NCBI RefSeq assembly: GCF_014191725.1 | Contig: NZ_JACHWZ010000004.1 | Span: forward strand, 217,288 to 281,287 | Direction: 5' to 3' | DNA: 64,000 nucleotides | Origin: Microbulbifer rhizosphaerae | GTDB lineage: Bacteria; Pseudomonadota; Gammaproteobacteria; Pseudomonadales; Cellvibrionaceae | Position numbers and translations under genes: made by a program | Notes under the pieces: model-generated | Database searches by the model: none | Told to the model about the DNA's origin: nothing | Seen by the model: the letters and a program-made list of their open reading frames with translations, nothing else | Part shown: positions 10,101 through 17,848 of the stretch, in pieces | Layout: each line of letters starts with the position of its first letter | Position numbering within the stretch: the stretch's first letter is position 1

Positions 10101-10709
10101 GAGATTCTCAAGGTGCCCGGCAGCGAAGCCCTGGCGGAAGTGGTGGCCCGCTACTATGCCAAGCTGCTGGCCTACAAGGACGAGTACGAAGTGGCCCGGC
10201 TCTACACCGACGGCCGCTTCGTCAGGGCGCTGGAGGAAAACTTTGTTGGTGATTTGGGGGCCGGCGATTTCGAGCTGGAATTCAATATGGCCCCGCCGCT
10301 GCTGTCTCCCTTCGACAAAGCCCTGGGCCGGCCGCGCAAATTGAAATTCGGAGGCTGGATGTACAAGGCCTTCACTCTGCTGGCCAAGTTGAAAATCCTG
10401 CGCGGCACCGCGCTGGATATCTTCGGCTACACCGCCGAGCGCAAGATGGAGCGCGCACTGATTCGAGAGTACGAGCAACTGGTGGACGAGGTGCTCGGCA
10501 AGCTGAACGCCGGTAACCACGCCTCGGCCATCGAGTTGCTCGGTTACCCGGACGGCATTCGCGGCTACGGCCTGGTCAAGGAAGCCAGTGTGTTGAAGGC
10601 CCGCGAACTCCGCGACGTGGCGCTGGTCCGTTTCCGCGATCCCAAGGCCGGCGTAGCGGCGCCGGCGGTGGAGGTCTTCGATCCCTCCCATGCGCAGCAG
10701 GTGGGTTGA
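7131..10709 (+). CDS. indolepyruvate ferredoxin oxidoreductase, fused alpha-beta (IorA-IorB) type
   Basis: Large cytoplasmic enzyme (1192 residues) that oxidatively decarboxylates aryl-pyruvates made by transamination of aromatic amino acids to aryl-acetyl-CoA, passing electrons to ferredoxin. The N-terminal pyrimidine-binding region (FISGYRGSPLGGYD) is followed by a cysteine pair FCAGCPHN near residues 452-455, the thiamine diphosphate GDG motif at about 516-518, an iron-sulfur segment CEGCGDCVQQSSC starting at C654, and from about residue 740 the IorB-type domain VTGVGGTGVVTIGALLA. Fused forms are common in proteobacteria. Start ATG has GGAAGAGG upstream. It is divergent from the Lrp-type regulator, its likely controller. 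Confidence 0.9.
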   Translation: MSEYVESPQREAGTQVRQISLDDRYTTLKGRVLLSGIQALVRLPIDQMRMDRVRGLNTATFISGYRGSPLGGYDQQLSRAQQLLLQHNIRFVPGVNEELAATAVWGSQQVGLFDGAEVDGVCGIWYGKTPGVDRSGDAFRHANAAGSSPRGGALIIAGDDHGCKSSSYPGQSEFAFVDMHIPVLNPATVQEVLDYGHYGLELSRFSGCWVAMITLAENMDSSATVDVDPERVQFTYPEIERPEGGLNIRKQDNPLEQEERLWRYKRPAALAFARANKLNRVVLENPDATLGIVSTGKAHLDLMQALEDMGIDEQQARELGIRILKVGMTYPLDVPGIQEFARDLDYLLVLEEKRSLMEVQLKEELYNVHLQDPHFPRIIGKVDEHDRPLLPMYGELSPAVVAQVLGKLLSGGTHTGAQLSERARHRLMRLDALAERISQQAGSSVSRLPMFCAGCPHNRSTKVPEGSRALAGIGCHYMAQWLDRETYTFTQMGAEGVNWVGQAPFTSEKHVFVNLGDGTYFHSGLLAIRASVAAQVNITYKILFNDAVAMTGGQPHDGELRPDMICRQVLAEGVRKVVLVMDNPDKYKGALKFPAQVEIRHRDQLPVVMRELRETEGCTVIIYDQTCATELRRKRKRGLLPKAEGRPFINELVCEGCGDCVQQSSCIAVEKVQTALGDKRRVNQTACNQDMSCVNGFCPSFVTIKGGRLNKRAGVGDVLRTEAARLPDPQLPQLAEPYNLLVTGVGGTGVVTIGALLAMAAHIEGKACSTLDQTGLAQKGGAVYSHVRFAAQPEALQAVRISDGRADGLVACDLIAAGNLAACLAKLDEGHSRAVVNTHLSPTAASVLGREDSHSPQAVLDSLGQAVLQLDAVEGHKLTSAALGDTLAANIFMLGFAWQKGLLPLGLESLQQAIELNGVAVEANLQGFAAGRLAAANREALDALLVQDKEAQLPRTLEEIVAHRVELLTGYQNAQLAQRYKALVDRVKDAEILKVPGSEALAEVVARYYAKLLAYKDEYEVARLYTDGRFVRALEENFVGDLGAGDFELEFNMAPPLLSPFDKALGRPRKLKFGGWMYKAFTLLAKLKILRGTALDIFGYTAERKMERALIREYEQLVDEVLGKLNAGNHASAIELLGYPDGIRGYGLVKEASVLKARELRDVALVRFRDPKAGVAAPAVEVFDPSHAQQVG

Positions 10710-10776
10710 CCGGTCAGGGGCTGAAAAGCACGCGACACCGCGGCGCACCTGAAGGCAGGGAGTAAGGGAGAATCCG

Positions 10777-11442
10777 GTGGACAGGGGAAGCAGTGATATG
10801 GCTTTGGCGCTGGTGAGGCTGCGCGGCGTCGCCAGGCGCTATAGCCGACGCCGGGAGGAAGCGGAGGACCTGCTGCAGGATGCACTGGCGAAGGCGGTTG
10901 CCGCCGGGCGCACGGATATGGCGCAGCCGGCGAATATGGCCTGGTTGGTGGGGGTGCTGCGCAATCGCGCGACGGAAGTCGCACGCGGCGCGGCCCGGCG
11001 CCGAGCGCGGGAGAGCACCTATGCGGAGCGGACCGGGCGGGCAGTAGCGCTGTCCATACCGGACCGCATCGACTGGAGCCGGTTTCCGCCCGCGCTCAGG
11101 ATCGTAGCCAGGCTGGTGCTCTCCGGCCACACCCGTGGTGAAATCTCCTATCTTTTGGGGTTGTCCGATGCAACCCTGCGGCAGCGCATTGCGGCCCTGC
11201 GGCGTAAACTGGTCCAGGCCGGTGGTGCCCGGCCCTCGGACTTTTCCGGCCTGTGGCGACCACTGGCCTACGGCAGTCTCCGCCGCGCCTTGCGGCACTC
11301 CCTGGAGCGGCACGGCGGCCGGCTGGGCGCCCACGACCCGGATGGGCACCTGTTCCTGATTTCCGAAAGCGACCTCACAAAAACACCCCGCGCGGCAACT
11401 TATCGTGGTAACCACTGTAACCACAAGGAGATCCCTACATGA
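10777..11442 (+). CDS. ECF-like sigma-70 family protein
   Basis: Short sigma factor-like protein, 221 residues from a GTG at 10777 (an in-frame ATG at 10798 is the alternative). Region 2 is recognisable as ARRYSRRREEAEDLLQDALAKA and NMAWLVGVLRNRATE; region 4 as LVLSGHTRGEISYLLGLSDATLRQRIAALRRKL, a helix-turn-helix. About 70 residues follow region 4, unusual for a simple ECF factor, with no recognised domain. The stop overlaps the start of the VOC gene by four bases (ATGA), so the two are translationally coupled. No anti-sigma factor is nearby, so control may come through the C-terminal tail or the partner gene. Confidence 0.7.
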   Translation: MDRGSSDMALALVRLRGVARRYSRRREEAEDLLQDALAKAVAAGRTDMAQPANMAWLVGVLRNRATEVARGAARRRARESTYAERTGRAVALSIPDRIDWSRFPPALRIVARLVLSGHTRGEISYLLGLSDATLRQRIAALRRKLVQAGGARPSDFSGLWRPLAYGSLRRALRHSLERHGGRLGAHDPDGHLFLISESDLTKTPRAATYRGNHCNHKEIPT

Positions 11443-11837
11443 TCAAGAACCCCCGCGTCGGAAATATCCTCTACTACGTTTCCGATATCGACCGCACCGA
11501 GGCTTTTTATCGCGATACTATTGGCCTGGATGTGCAACGGATGCCGGACGACGGCGAGGGCAATCCCTGGCTGCTGGCCTGCATTCCGGGCAATACCGAC
11601 CTGCTGTTCTTTCTGGGGGAAGTACGCGCGGGCAACTCGCCGATGATCGTCTTCGATCTCGCTGAAGGCGGTATCGACGACGTGGTGGCGGGCCTGTCGG
11701 AGGCAGGGGCCACCATTGTTACGCCCGTGAGCCATGCCCCCGGCGGCTGGTCCTCTGAATTCCTCGATCCCGATGGCTATATCCTTTCCTTGTACCAGGA
11801 CGAGGCTGTGCCGCGCTTACTGGAGGCTCCGGCATAG
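11439..11837 (+). CDS. VOC (glyoxalase/bleomycin-resistance fold) family protein
   Basis: A 132-residue vicinal oxygen chelate protein made of two beta-alpha-beta-beta-beta units. The first starts VGNILYYVSDIDRTEAFYRDTIGLDV, the second SPMIVFDLAEGGIDDVVAGL and ends SSEFLDPDGYILSLYQ, where the glutamate is in the usual metal-ligand place. The family includes glyoxalases, dioxygenases and antibiotic-binding proteins; which applies cannot be told. It begins within the end of the sigma-like gene (four-base overlap), with a GGAG ribosome site inside that gene. Confidence 0.85.
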   Translation: MIKNPRVGNILYYVSDIDRTEAFYRDTIGLDVQRMPDDGEGNPWLLACIPGNTDLLFFLGEVRAGNSPMIVFDLAEGGIDDVVAGLSEAGATIVTPVSHAPGGWSSEFLDPDGYILSLYQDEAVPRLLEAPA

Positions 11838-11932
11838 CGGAGAATGCCCCCCGGCACCCCGTCGTTTGCGGCGGAGCCATTTCACCTCTGGGGTGAGGAA
11901 TCACCGATAACAACGTAATTGAAAACGAGATT

Positions 11933-12061
11933 ATGAACGTTCAATTGGTAACCTCAGAAGAAGAATTGGATAGGGTTGGCAAGGTTCTTTTGCAGCTCCG
12001 GCCTCAGTACAATCTGGACAGCCTTATTGCCAGCCACCATTTTTCCATTACTGGCCTGTAG
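11933..12061 (+). pseudogene. truncated GNAT acetyltransferase remnant
   Basis: A 42-codon reading frame encodes MNVQLVTSEEELDRVGKV followed by LLQLRPQYNLDSLIA and stops at 12061. The pattern (TSEEEL, then a helix with QLRPQY) resembles the first helix-strand segment of GNAT N-acetyltransferases, which are normally 140-160 residues. The rest of the domain, including the acetyl-CoA loop, is absent: the following 100 bases show no continuing frame. It lies in the 325-base gap between the VOC gene and the porin gene; apart from it I see nothing else in that gap. It could be chance, but the codon pattern is gene-like. Confidence 0.4.
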
Positions 12062-12162
12062 TTTGAAGTAACCGGTTGTGTTGCGTTATTTTCCGGCAAC
12101 GCCCGATAAGTTTGTGGGAAACTCTGGGCAGGCTGTCGTTTTCGATTCCCTGATGAAGCGTA

Positions 12163-13440
12163 TTACCAATACATCTGCGCCCGTATCGCCAGCTGATTGG
12201 TTTTGTCCCCGGTAAAGTCGTCATCGCCAAAAGTGACATTCAGCATAAAGCGCACCCGGGGGTTGACGTAGTAGTTGAGGCCGAAAATCAAGCTTTTCGC
12301 CTTCAGGTCGTGGATATCCCTGTTTCTGATGGTGTCGTAACGGGCGGTGAGTTCCCAGGCACCGTATTTCCCTTGTGGCTTGGGGGATTTGAATACGGCT
12401 TTGCCGGCATTGTAGGGCTTGTGTTCCCCGGTGATTATCCAACTCCCCATAACATACCAGGCGTCCACACGCTGATCGTCGATAAAGCAGCCGATAACCG
12501 GATCGCAGGCAAAGGGGGCGGGGTCGCCAAAAAAATCCACGAAGGTTAATTCCGACAGAAAGTAGTCCCCGTCGTAATCCGCATAGACGTACTCGGCCTG
12601 CCCGTAGAGGGGGCCGTAGGTTCCCGCCAGTTCCAGGCCGGCGGAATTTACCGTGCCGCCGCCGTCATCGATAAAGAACTCGTCGTCGCCGAATTCTCCG
12701 AAAAAGAAGTTGTCGCCGCCGGGGGTGAGGGCTATCAGCTGGCGCGGGCCGCGCCGACCGGCGTAGATCACCTCGGCTTCCAGGGGCTCCGTATTTCGGT
12801 TGGCATCTTCGTGGCTGAGGGATATGCCGAAGTGCAGGGTGCTCACGTCGTCGTTGACAGGTGTCCAGGTAAAGCGACTGGCGGCGCCCAGGCCTTCGTT
12901 GCGAGGGGTGCCGGCGTCCCGCAGGTTGATTGCCATGATGCCGAAGGTGTAGCAATTGACGTGGGTATGCCAGCCGACCCCCTGCTGGAACTGACGGCCC
13001 CGGTAAATCCCGGTGGCGCTGGTGAAGGGCCGTTCCATCATGGTGATTTCATTGGCGCTGGTCAGTTCCTCCATGGAGCGGTAGGGCTTGAACTGGCCGA
13101 TGGTGAGGGTACCGCCGGCGAGACCGGTGGCGATATAAACGTCGCGAAACCCGGAGAGGGTACTGCCGGCGGCAAAATCCTGCTCCAGTTTGTATTTCCA
13201 GTTGTATGCCTCGCCGGATAGGATGATGCGCGCGCGGCGGAACTCCGTGGTGCTGATCGGGTCCTCGATATCCTCGTCGAACAGGTAGGTGTCGAAATGG
13301 ATGCGCCCACCCAGTGCCGCGGAAAAATTGCCGTCGTCGGAGGTGATTTTGAGGCCGCCCTTGGTTTCCGCCTTGTCGGCAACTGCCGGATTGCACAAAA
13401 TTAAACCAGCCAAGGCACTGATTTTAGCCAGCTTGTTCAT
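12163..13440 (-). CDS. phosphate-selective porin (OprO/OprP family) type outer membrane protein
   Basis: Outer membrane trimeric-type porin, 425 residues. The ATG at 13440 has a GGGAGG site five bases upstream and is preferred to the in-frame GTG at 13446. A signal peptide (MNKLAKISALAGLILCNPAVA-DKAE) is followed by the porin O/P signature: DGNFSAALGGRIHFDTYLFD, EFRRARIILSGEAYNWKYKL and then TLTIGQFKPYRSMEELTSAN. The C-terminus ends in alternating strands and a terminal tryptophan (AIRAQMYW), as required for BAM insertion. Despite the family name, the solute is not certain; polyphosphate and phosphate are typical. A loop carries a cysteine pair (ACDPVIGCF). Monocistronic; transcribed leftward. 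Confidence 0.85.
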   Translation of the reverse strand: MNKLAKISALAGLILCNPAVADKAETKGGLKITSDDGNFSAALGGRIHFDTYLFDEDIEDPISTTEFRRARIILSGEAYNWKYKLEQDFAAGSTLSGFRDVYIATGLAGGTLTIGQFKPYRSMEELTSANEITMMERPFTSATGIYRGRQFQQGVGWHTHVNCYTFGIMAINLRDAGTPRNEGLGAASRFTWTPVNDDVSTLHFGISLSHEDANRNTEPLEAEVIYAGRRGPRQLIALTPGGDNFFFGEFGDDEFFIDDGGGTVNSAGLELAGTYGPLYGQAEYVYADYDGDYFLSELTFVDFFGDPAPFACDPVIGCFIDDQRVDAWYVMGSWIITGEHKPYNAGKAVFKSPKPQGKYGAWELTARYDTIRNRDIHDLKAKSLIFGLNYYVNPRVRFMLNVTFGDDDFTGDKTNQLAIRAQMYW

Positions 13441-13505
13441 CGACACCTCCCTGTGTGCCTTGTGCAGTTATATCCGGTATTGGCGCCTTTCGAGTGTAGC
13501 AGTTG

Positions 13506-14408
13506 TCAAAGCCGCTGCAATTTGAAACCCTTTTTCTGCAACAACTCGACCACGCTTTCTTTTCCCACCAAATGGCCAGCACCGACAATCACAAACAGGG
13601 AATCGTGGTTTTCACTGGTGCGGACGATTTTATCGGCCATGGCGCGATTGCGTTGGAAAAACAGCGTCTCGTATAGTGGCTGGAATTCCGGGTTTTCGGC
13701 GAGTCCCTCGCCGATCACCAACTGGTAGAGCTGTTCTGTATCGCCCTTTTTCCAGGCGCCGGTCATTCTGGGCACAAAGGTCTCTATCTCTTCCAGCTGT
13801 TCCAGGGTCTGACGCAGCAACAGATCCGGGTTCTCCAGGCTGTTGAGCAATTGCAGCTGCTGCAGAACGCCTTCCAGTTCCACGATGGTTTTTTTGTCCC
13901 GTTTGGCCTGCTGGAGAAAGTGGCGGTCGATTCCAAGGCTGGGGTCCAGCCCCTGGGACTGCATTTCCACCATGCTCAGGGTAATCATGGCGATGGCGGG
14001 GCGCTGGCGGACAAACAACGGCTCCGGCAGCTGGCGGCTGCGCAGCCAGTCCTGGAGTTTGCGGTAGACATCGGGGGACAAATCATCGCGGAGGCTCCGA
14101 CCTGTGGGGTAGAGGGACTCCTGCATGATCTGCTGCTGCAGTGCGGCGTCGCTCTCCGCGGCCAGTACATCCGCCTCCACCACCAGCGCGGCACTGTCCG
14201 CATAGGCCTGTTCGATCTGCTTGCGCAGGGGATAGAAGTCTGCGGTGGCCAGGTGCACCGAGCCCAGCAGGTAGACCCGGTGGCCGTTCTTCTCCGCCTG
14301 CCAGAAAACACCCCGGTCGTTTGCCGCACTGGCCAGGCTGGTCGCGAACAGCAGGAAAAAGCTGAGAAACAGTTGCGGCAAGCAACGGAACTGTCGCGAA
14401 TTTGTCAT
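13506..14408 (-). CDS. TraB/GumN family secreted protein
   Basis: The 300-residue product begins at ATG 14408 with GGGAG seven bases upstream, giving a signal peptide (CLPQLFLSFFLLFATSLASA). The TraB/GumN fold is indicated by the N-terminal YLLGSVHLATADFYPL with the conserved GxxH, the middle segment AIAMITLSMVEMQSQGLDPSLGID, the glutamate of KTIVELEGVLQQL, and the C-terminal LFVIVGAGHLVGKESVVELL with the second conserved GxxH. These histidines and glutamate are thought to form a metal-dependent hydrolase site (as in Tiki/TraB proteases). Probably periplasmic. It lies 65 bases after the porin start and shares its direction; joint transcription is possible. Confidence 0.85.
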   Translation of the reverse strand: MTNSRQFRCLPQLFLSFFLLFATSLASAANDRGVFWQAEKNGHRVYLLGSVHLATADFYPLRKQIEQAYADSAALVVEADVLAAESDAALQQQIMQESLYPTGRSLRDDLSPDVYRKLQDWLRSRQLPEPLFVRQRPAIAMITLSMVEMQSQGLDPSLGIDRHFLQQAKRDKKTIVELEGVLQQLQLLNSLENPDLLLRQTLEQLEEIETFVPRMTGAWKKGDTEQLYQLVIGEGLAENPEFQPLYETLFFQRNRAMADKIVRTSENHDSLFVIVGAGHLVGKESVVELLQKKGFKLQRL

Positions 14409-14609
14409 TTGGCATCTCCCTTTGTCGTTGTTGATTGGCATCTTAGCACGACGCCTGGCCGACGCAGTTGCGCAGGTGCCGCGGCGGAGAAGCCTTTGCG
14501 GTATCTGCAGGTGGAACTGGTTTTCAAAAATGGGTATTGCGGCTCGGCAAACGATCGCCGATCCATCACAATACGATGGTTGAATGGCCATCGCAGTGCA
14601 CAAGGGTCT

Positions 14610-15710
14610 ATGAAAATCGTACAAATATTGCCCGAATTGAACGGGGGCGGGGTCGAGCGAGGCTCCCTGGATTTTGCCCACGAACTGGTTCGGTTGGGGC
14701 ATGAATCCATTGTGATCTCCAACGGCGGCGAACTGGTGCCGCGCCTGACCCTGCGGGGCTGTCGGCATATCGACATGCCGGTACACAAAAAGTCGCTCTG
14801 GTCGCTGCGCCTGGTAGGTCGCCTGCGGCGCCTGTTGGAGGAGCTGCAACCGGATGTATTGCACGCTCGCTCACGTATGCCGGCGTGGATTGCCTGGCTC
14901 GCCTGGCGGGGCATGCCGGAAGAGCGGCGCCCGCGGCTGGTGACTACTGCCCACGGTCTCTACTCGGCCAACTTCTATAGCGCGATCATGGCCTCCGGCG
15001 AGCGGGTGATTGCCGTATCCCAGTGCGTGGCGGATTATTTGCAGCAACACTACGGCAAGAAGCTGCGTACTCCTCCGCGGGTGATTCACCGCGGGGTGAA
15101 TACCCGGGAGTTTGATCGCAGTGCGCCCATCTCCGGCCAGTGGCAGCTGCGTCTGCTCAATGACTACCCGCAACTGGAGGGTAAGAACTGGCTGCTGATG
15201 CCCGCCCGCCTGACTCCCTGGAAAGGTCAGCGCACCTTCCTGCAGATGCTCGCCGCCGTCTCCCGCCAGCGGGATGACGTGTTCGGCCTGGTGGTGGGTG
15301 CCGCGGACACGGGCAAAGAGAAGTACGCGCGGGAACTGGAGCAACTGGCCCTGGATCTCGGGCTCAGCGACAAGGTGTTGTTCCTGGGCCAGCGCCGCGA
15401 TATGCGCGAACTCTATGCCAGTTCACAGATCACCTATAACCTCTCCGAACATCCGGAACCCTTCGGGCGCACGGTTACCGAGGCACTGGCGATGAACTGC
15501 CCAGTGGTGTCCTACAACGACGGCGGCCCGGCGGAAGTGCTGCGCAGCTGTTTTCCCCAGGGATTGGTGGAGCGGGGCGATCTGGATACGCTGGTACAGG
15601 CGAGTCTGCAGATTCTCGACCGGCCGCAGTCGATCGATTTTACCGGTTTCAGTCTCGAAGAGATGACGGCGCAGACGCTGGAAGTCTACGAAGAGCTCTG
15701 CGCCGGCTAA
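14610..15710 (+). CDS. glycosyltransferase family 4
   Basis: A 366-residue GT-B enzyme starting at the ATG that yields MKIVQILPELNGGGVERG, the typical family opening with its donor-side glycine loop. The C-terminal domain includes RLTPWKGQRTFLQML, VLFLGQRRDMRELYASSQI and the paired glutamates in EHPEPFGRTVTEALAMNCPVV. Similar proteins act in lipopolysaccharide core or capsule assembly. It is divergent from the TraB-like gene and convergent with the ELM1/GT4/ELM1 group downstream, all of which look envelope-related. Sugar and acceptor unknown. Confidence 0.85.
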   Translation: MKIVQILPELNGGGVERGSLDFAHELVRLGHESIVISNGGELVPRLTLRGCRHIDMPVHKKSLWSLRLVGRLRRLLEELQPDVLHARSRMPAWIAWLAWRGMPEERRPRLVTTAHGLYSANFYSAIMASGERVIAVSQCVADYLQQHYGKKLRTPPRVIHRGVNTREFDRSAPISGQWQLRLLNDYPQLEGKNWLLMPARLTPWKGQRTFLQMLAAVSRQRDDVFGLVVGAADTGKEKYARELEQLALDLGLSDKVLFLGQRRDMRELYASSQITYNLSEHPEPFGRTVTEALAMNCPVVSYNDGGPAEVLRSCFPQGLVERGDLDTLVQASLQILDRPQSIDFTGFSLEEMTAQTLEVYEELCAG

Positions 15711-15815
15711 GAATCTGTTTGGAACCTTCATACTTTCAGGCGCAGGGCCAGAGCCGGGCGCAGAGAGTTCCTCACGAGAGTCCAACCAGGCTTCGAACGG
15801 TACGCACTGCGCCCC

Positions 15816-16844
15816 CTACCGGGTTGGAGTAGGGGGCGTCGCGCGCACCATTTTTACCGCCTGCGGGTGGATCAATTCCCACAACTGATTGATTAACCGC
15901 CGGTGCGCAGCACTGATTATTTCTTCCTGTACTCCGCTGTTCTTCCCACTCCGATAACCGGCGTTCAACTCGCCAATAGCCACCCTCTCGATCAATCCCA
16001 TATCCTCGAATTTCTCCAGTGCCCACCGGTAGCGATCCGGCATACTTACCGACTGCGGACGCAGACTGGTCAGCGGCCGCGCCAGGTTTATCGATTCGCT
16101 CAGCATCGTCATGCTGTCCTCGGTGCAGAAAATTCGTTCGGCGCTGGGAATGGTGTCCGCCAGTGATGGCGAACTGTCTCCGGGCCAACAGCTGGCGGCG
16201 ACGAAAGATTCCGGTAGATGTCGGTCGCACAGTTGGCGCAGGTAGCCGGGACTGCGCCGCGAGCCGGCGACAATCCAGCGGATATCATTTTCTTCCGCGC
16301 ACTCCCGGGCCCAGCGCAATAGCGTGGTCCAGTCCTGCCGCCGGTAACGGTAGCCGCTGCCATCGCCGCCGAGCAGTAGTGCCCAGCGGTTGGGCTCTAT
16401 TCTTCCGTTGCCGACGCGGGCCGGGGCAAAATCCATCACAAGGTTGTTCGGCGGTGATCCCGCGACTGCTTCCAAAGTCAGCAGTGCGGAAAAATTTTTA
16501 CAGGACAGGTGCCGTAGTGATCCGATAAAAATATTGTGACATTGCCAATACCGGGCCAGGACGCTGTTGGCGAAGCTGGTATTGCCACCGGCGGAAACGA
16601 TCAGATCCGCCGGCTGTGTGGGCAGCTGTATCCGGTAGCAGCGCAGAATCCACCGAGCGGGGGTTGGAAATCGCTCCAGCCTGTTGCACGAGAAGGCCAG
16701 GGGGCGGCGCAGCCATTTGAAGCGCAGCCGGCAGTCGGCTTCATGGACGGAAACGGATCGGCCGGAATGGCGTAGCCAGTCCGCCAGCCCCCGGGCCTGG
16801 TTGACATGGCCGGGGATGCCGTCGCTCAGAATGAGGATGCGCAC
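15816..16844 (-). CDS. ELM1/GtrOC1 family protein (putative nucleotide-sugar or glycan enzyme)
   Basis: Product of about 342 residues from a GTG start at 16844, giving MRILILSDGIPGHVNQARGL, the typical start of bacterial proteins in the mitochondrial-fission ELM1 (PF06258) family. Further family features are PADLIVSAGGNTSFANSVLA, LLLGGDGSGYRYRRQDW, DIRWIVAGSRRSP and a C-terminal ICTEDSMTMLSESINL-like stretch (here IFCTEDSMTMLSESINL) resembling a GT-B donor loop. The gene overlaps the end of the upstream glycosyltransferase by 19 bases. No member has, to my knowledge, a firmly assigned biochemical reaction in bacteria; the GT-B-like shape and the context suggest a glycosyltransferase-related role. 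Confidence 0.75.
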   Translation of the reverse strand: MRILILSDGIPGHVNQARGLADWLRHSGRSVSVHEADCRLRFKWLRRPLAFSCNRLERFPTPARWILRCYRIQLPTQPADLIVSAGGNTSFANSVLARYWQCHNIFIGSLRHLSCKNFSALLTLEAVAGSPPNNLVMDFAPARVGNGRIEPNRWALLLGGDGSGYRYRRQDWTTLLRWARECAEENDIRWIVAGSRRSPGYLRQLCDRHLPESFVAASCWPGDSSPSLADTIPSAERIFCTEDSMTMLSESINLARPLTSLRPQSVSMPDRYRWALEKFEDMGLIERVAIGELNAGYRSGKNSGVQEEIISAAHRRLINQLWELIHPQAVKMVRATPPTPTR

Positions 16845-17848
16845 TGGGAAACCAGCTGCGCATACACCTGCCAAGTGGCCCTGGCCATATTGTCCAGGGT
16901 CAGCTCCCTGCCGGCGCGGGCGAAGACCGGGGCGAAGTCCCGCTGCAGGCGCTGCTTATCCTGCAGTGCGGTGTGCAGCTTTTGCGCCAGGTGAGCCGGT
17001 TCCCGATCGTCCAGTAGATACTGGTTGGGAATGTATTCCCCGGCGTTGCCGACGCGGCTGGCTACCACCGGGCAGTGGTTCAGCAGTGCCTCGATCAAGG
17101 TGTATGGGGCGCCCTCGTTGCGCGAGGGCATTACCAGCAGGTCCGCCGCGCGCATAAAGGCGCTTACCTGGTCGGAGTAGCCGATAAAGTTCACCCGGCC
17201 GCCCAACAGCAGGCTGTCGCTGAGTTTTTGCAGGTTTTCCTTTTCCGGACCTTCTCCCAATATGATCAGCTGAGTATCCGGAAGCTCCGGCATGGCTTGC
17301 AGCAACAGATCTACTCCCTTGAGTTTGACCAGGCGCGCGGCCACAAGCAGCGTGGAACCCGCGGCCACGGGGAACTCTACCGGCGTTGCAGGCCGGACGG
17401 CGGTGTCGACGCCGTTGGGGATAATGTTCCAGGACAGGCGCGAGTTGGCTACCGCGGTATGGCTGACCGCAATGCGTGCGCTGAAGGCACTGGCCAGCTT
17501 ATCCCGGGGGTGGCGGACGTTGTGCCGGGTGATTACCTGCCGAGCATCGGTGTATTTTTGTACCCCCACGAGCAATTGCGCGGACTTGCTGCCGTGGCCG
17601 TGGGCGATCTGGTATTCGCCGGCGCGGATCTGGTTGGCCAGGCGCCAGATCAGTGTCGGGTGGTGGCGGCTGCGGTCGGTGTTCAGTGGATCCACCGACT
17701 CGTCCAGGGTGGCCCGGTAACGCGGATGGGCGATCACCGATACCCGGGCGCCGGTGTTGTGCGCCTGCCAGCGGGACAGGTCCGCCACGTGTTTTTCCAT
17801 TCCGCCGTGTTCACGGCTGGCGATAAGATGACAAATACTCTGGATCAT
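16826..17848 (-). CDS. glycosyltransferase family 4
   Basis: A 340-residue GT-B enzyme. The N-terminus MIQSICHLIASREHGGMEKHV has the glycine turn; the donor domain shows STLLVAARLVKLKGVDLLLQ, ILGEGPEKENLQKL, VNFIGYSDQVSAFMRAADLL and the paired glutamates in PSRNEGAPYTLIEALLNHCPVV. The start codon overlaps the stop of the upstream ELM1 gene by four bases (ATGA), and its end overlaps the downstream ELM1 gene by 19 bases, so the three genes form one translationally coupled set. Likely acts on lipopolysaccharide core or a related envelope glycan (inferred). Confidence 0.85.
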   Translation of the reverse strand: MIQSICHLIASREHGGMEKHVADLSRWQAHNTGARVSVIAHPRYRATLDESVDPLNTDRSRHHPTLIWRLANQIRAGEYQIAHGHGSKSAQLLVGVQKYTDARQVITRHNVRHPRDKLASAFSARIAVSHTAVANSRLSWNIIPNGVDTAVRPATPVEFPVAAGSTLLVAARLVKLKGVDLLLQAMPELPDTQLIILGEGPEKENLQKLSDSLLLGGRVNFIGYSDQVSAFMRAADLLVMPSRNEGAPYTLIEALLNHCPVVASRVGNAGEYIPNQYLLDDREPAHLAQKLHTALQDKQRLQRDFAPVFARAGRELTLDNMARATWQVYAQLVSQCASSF

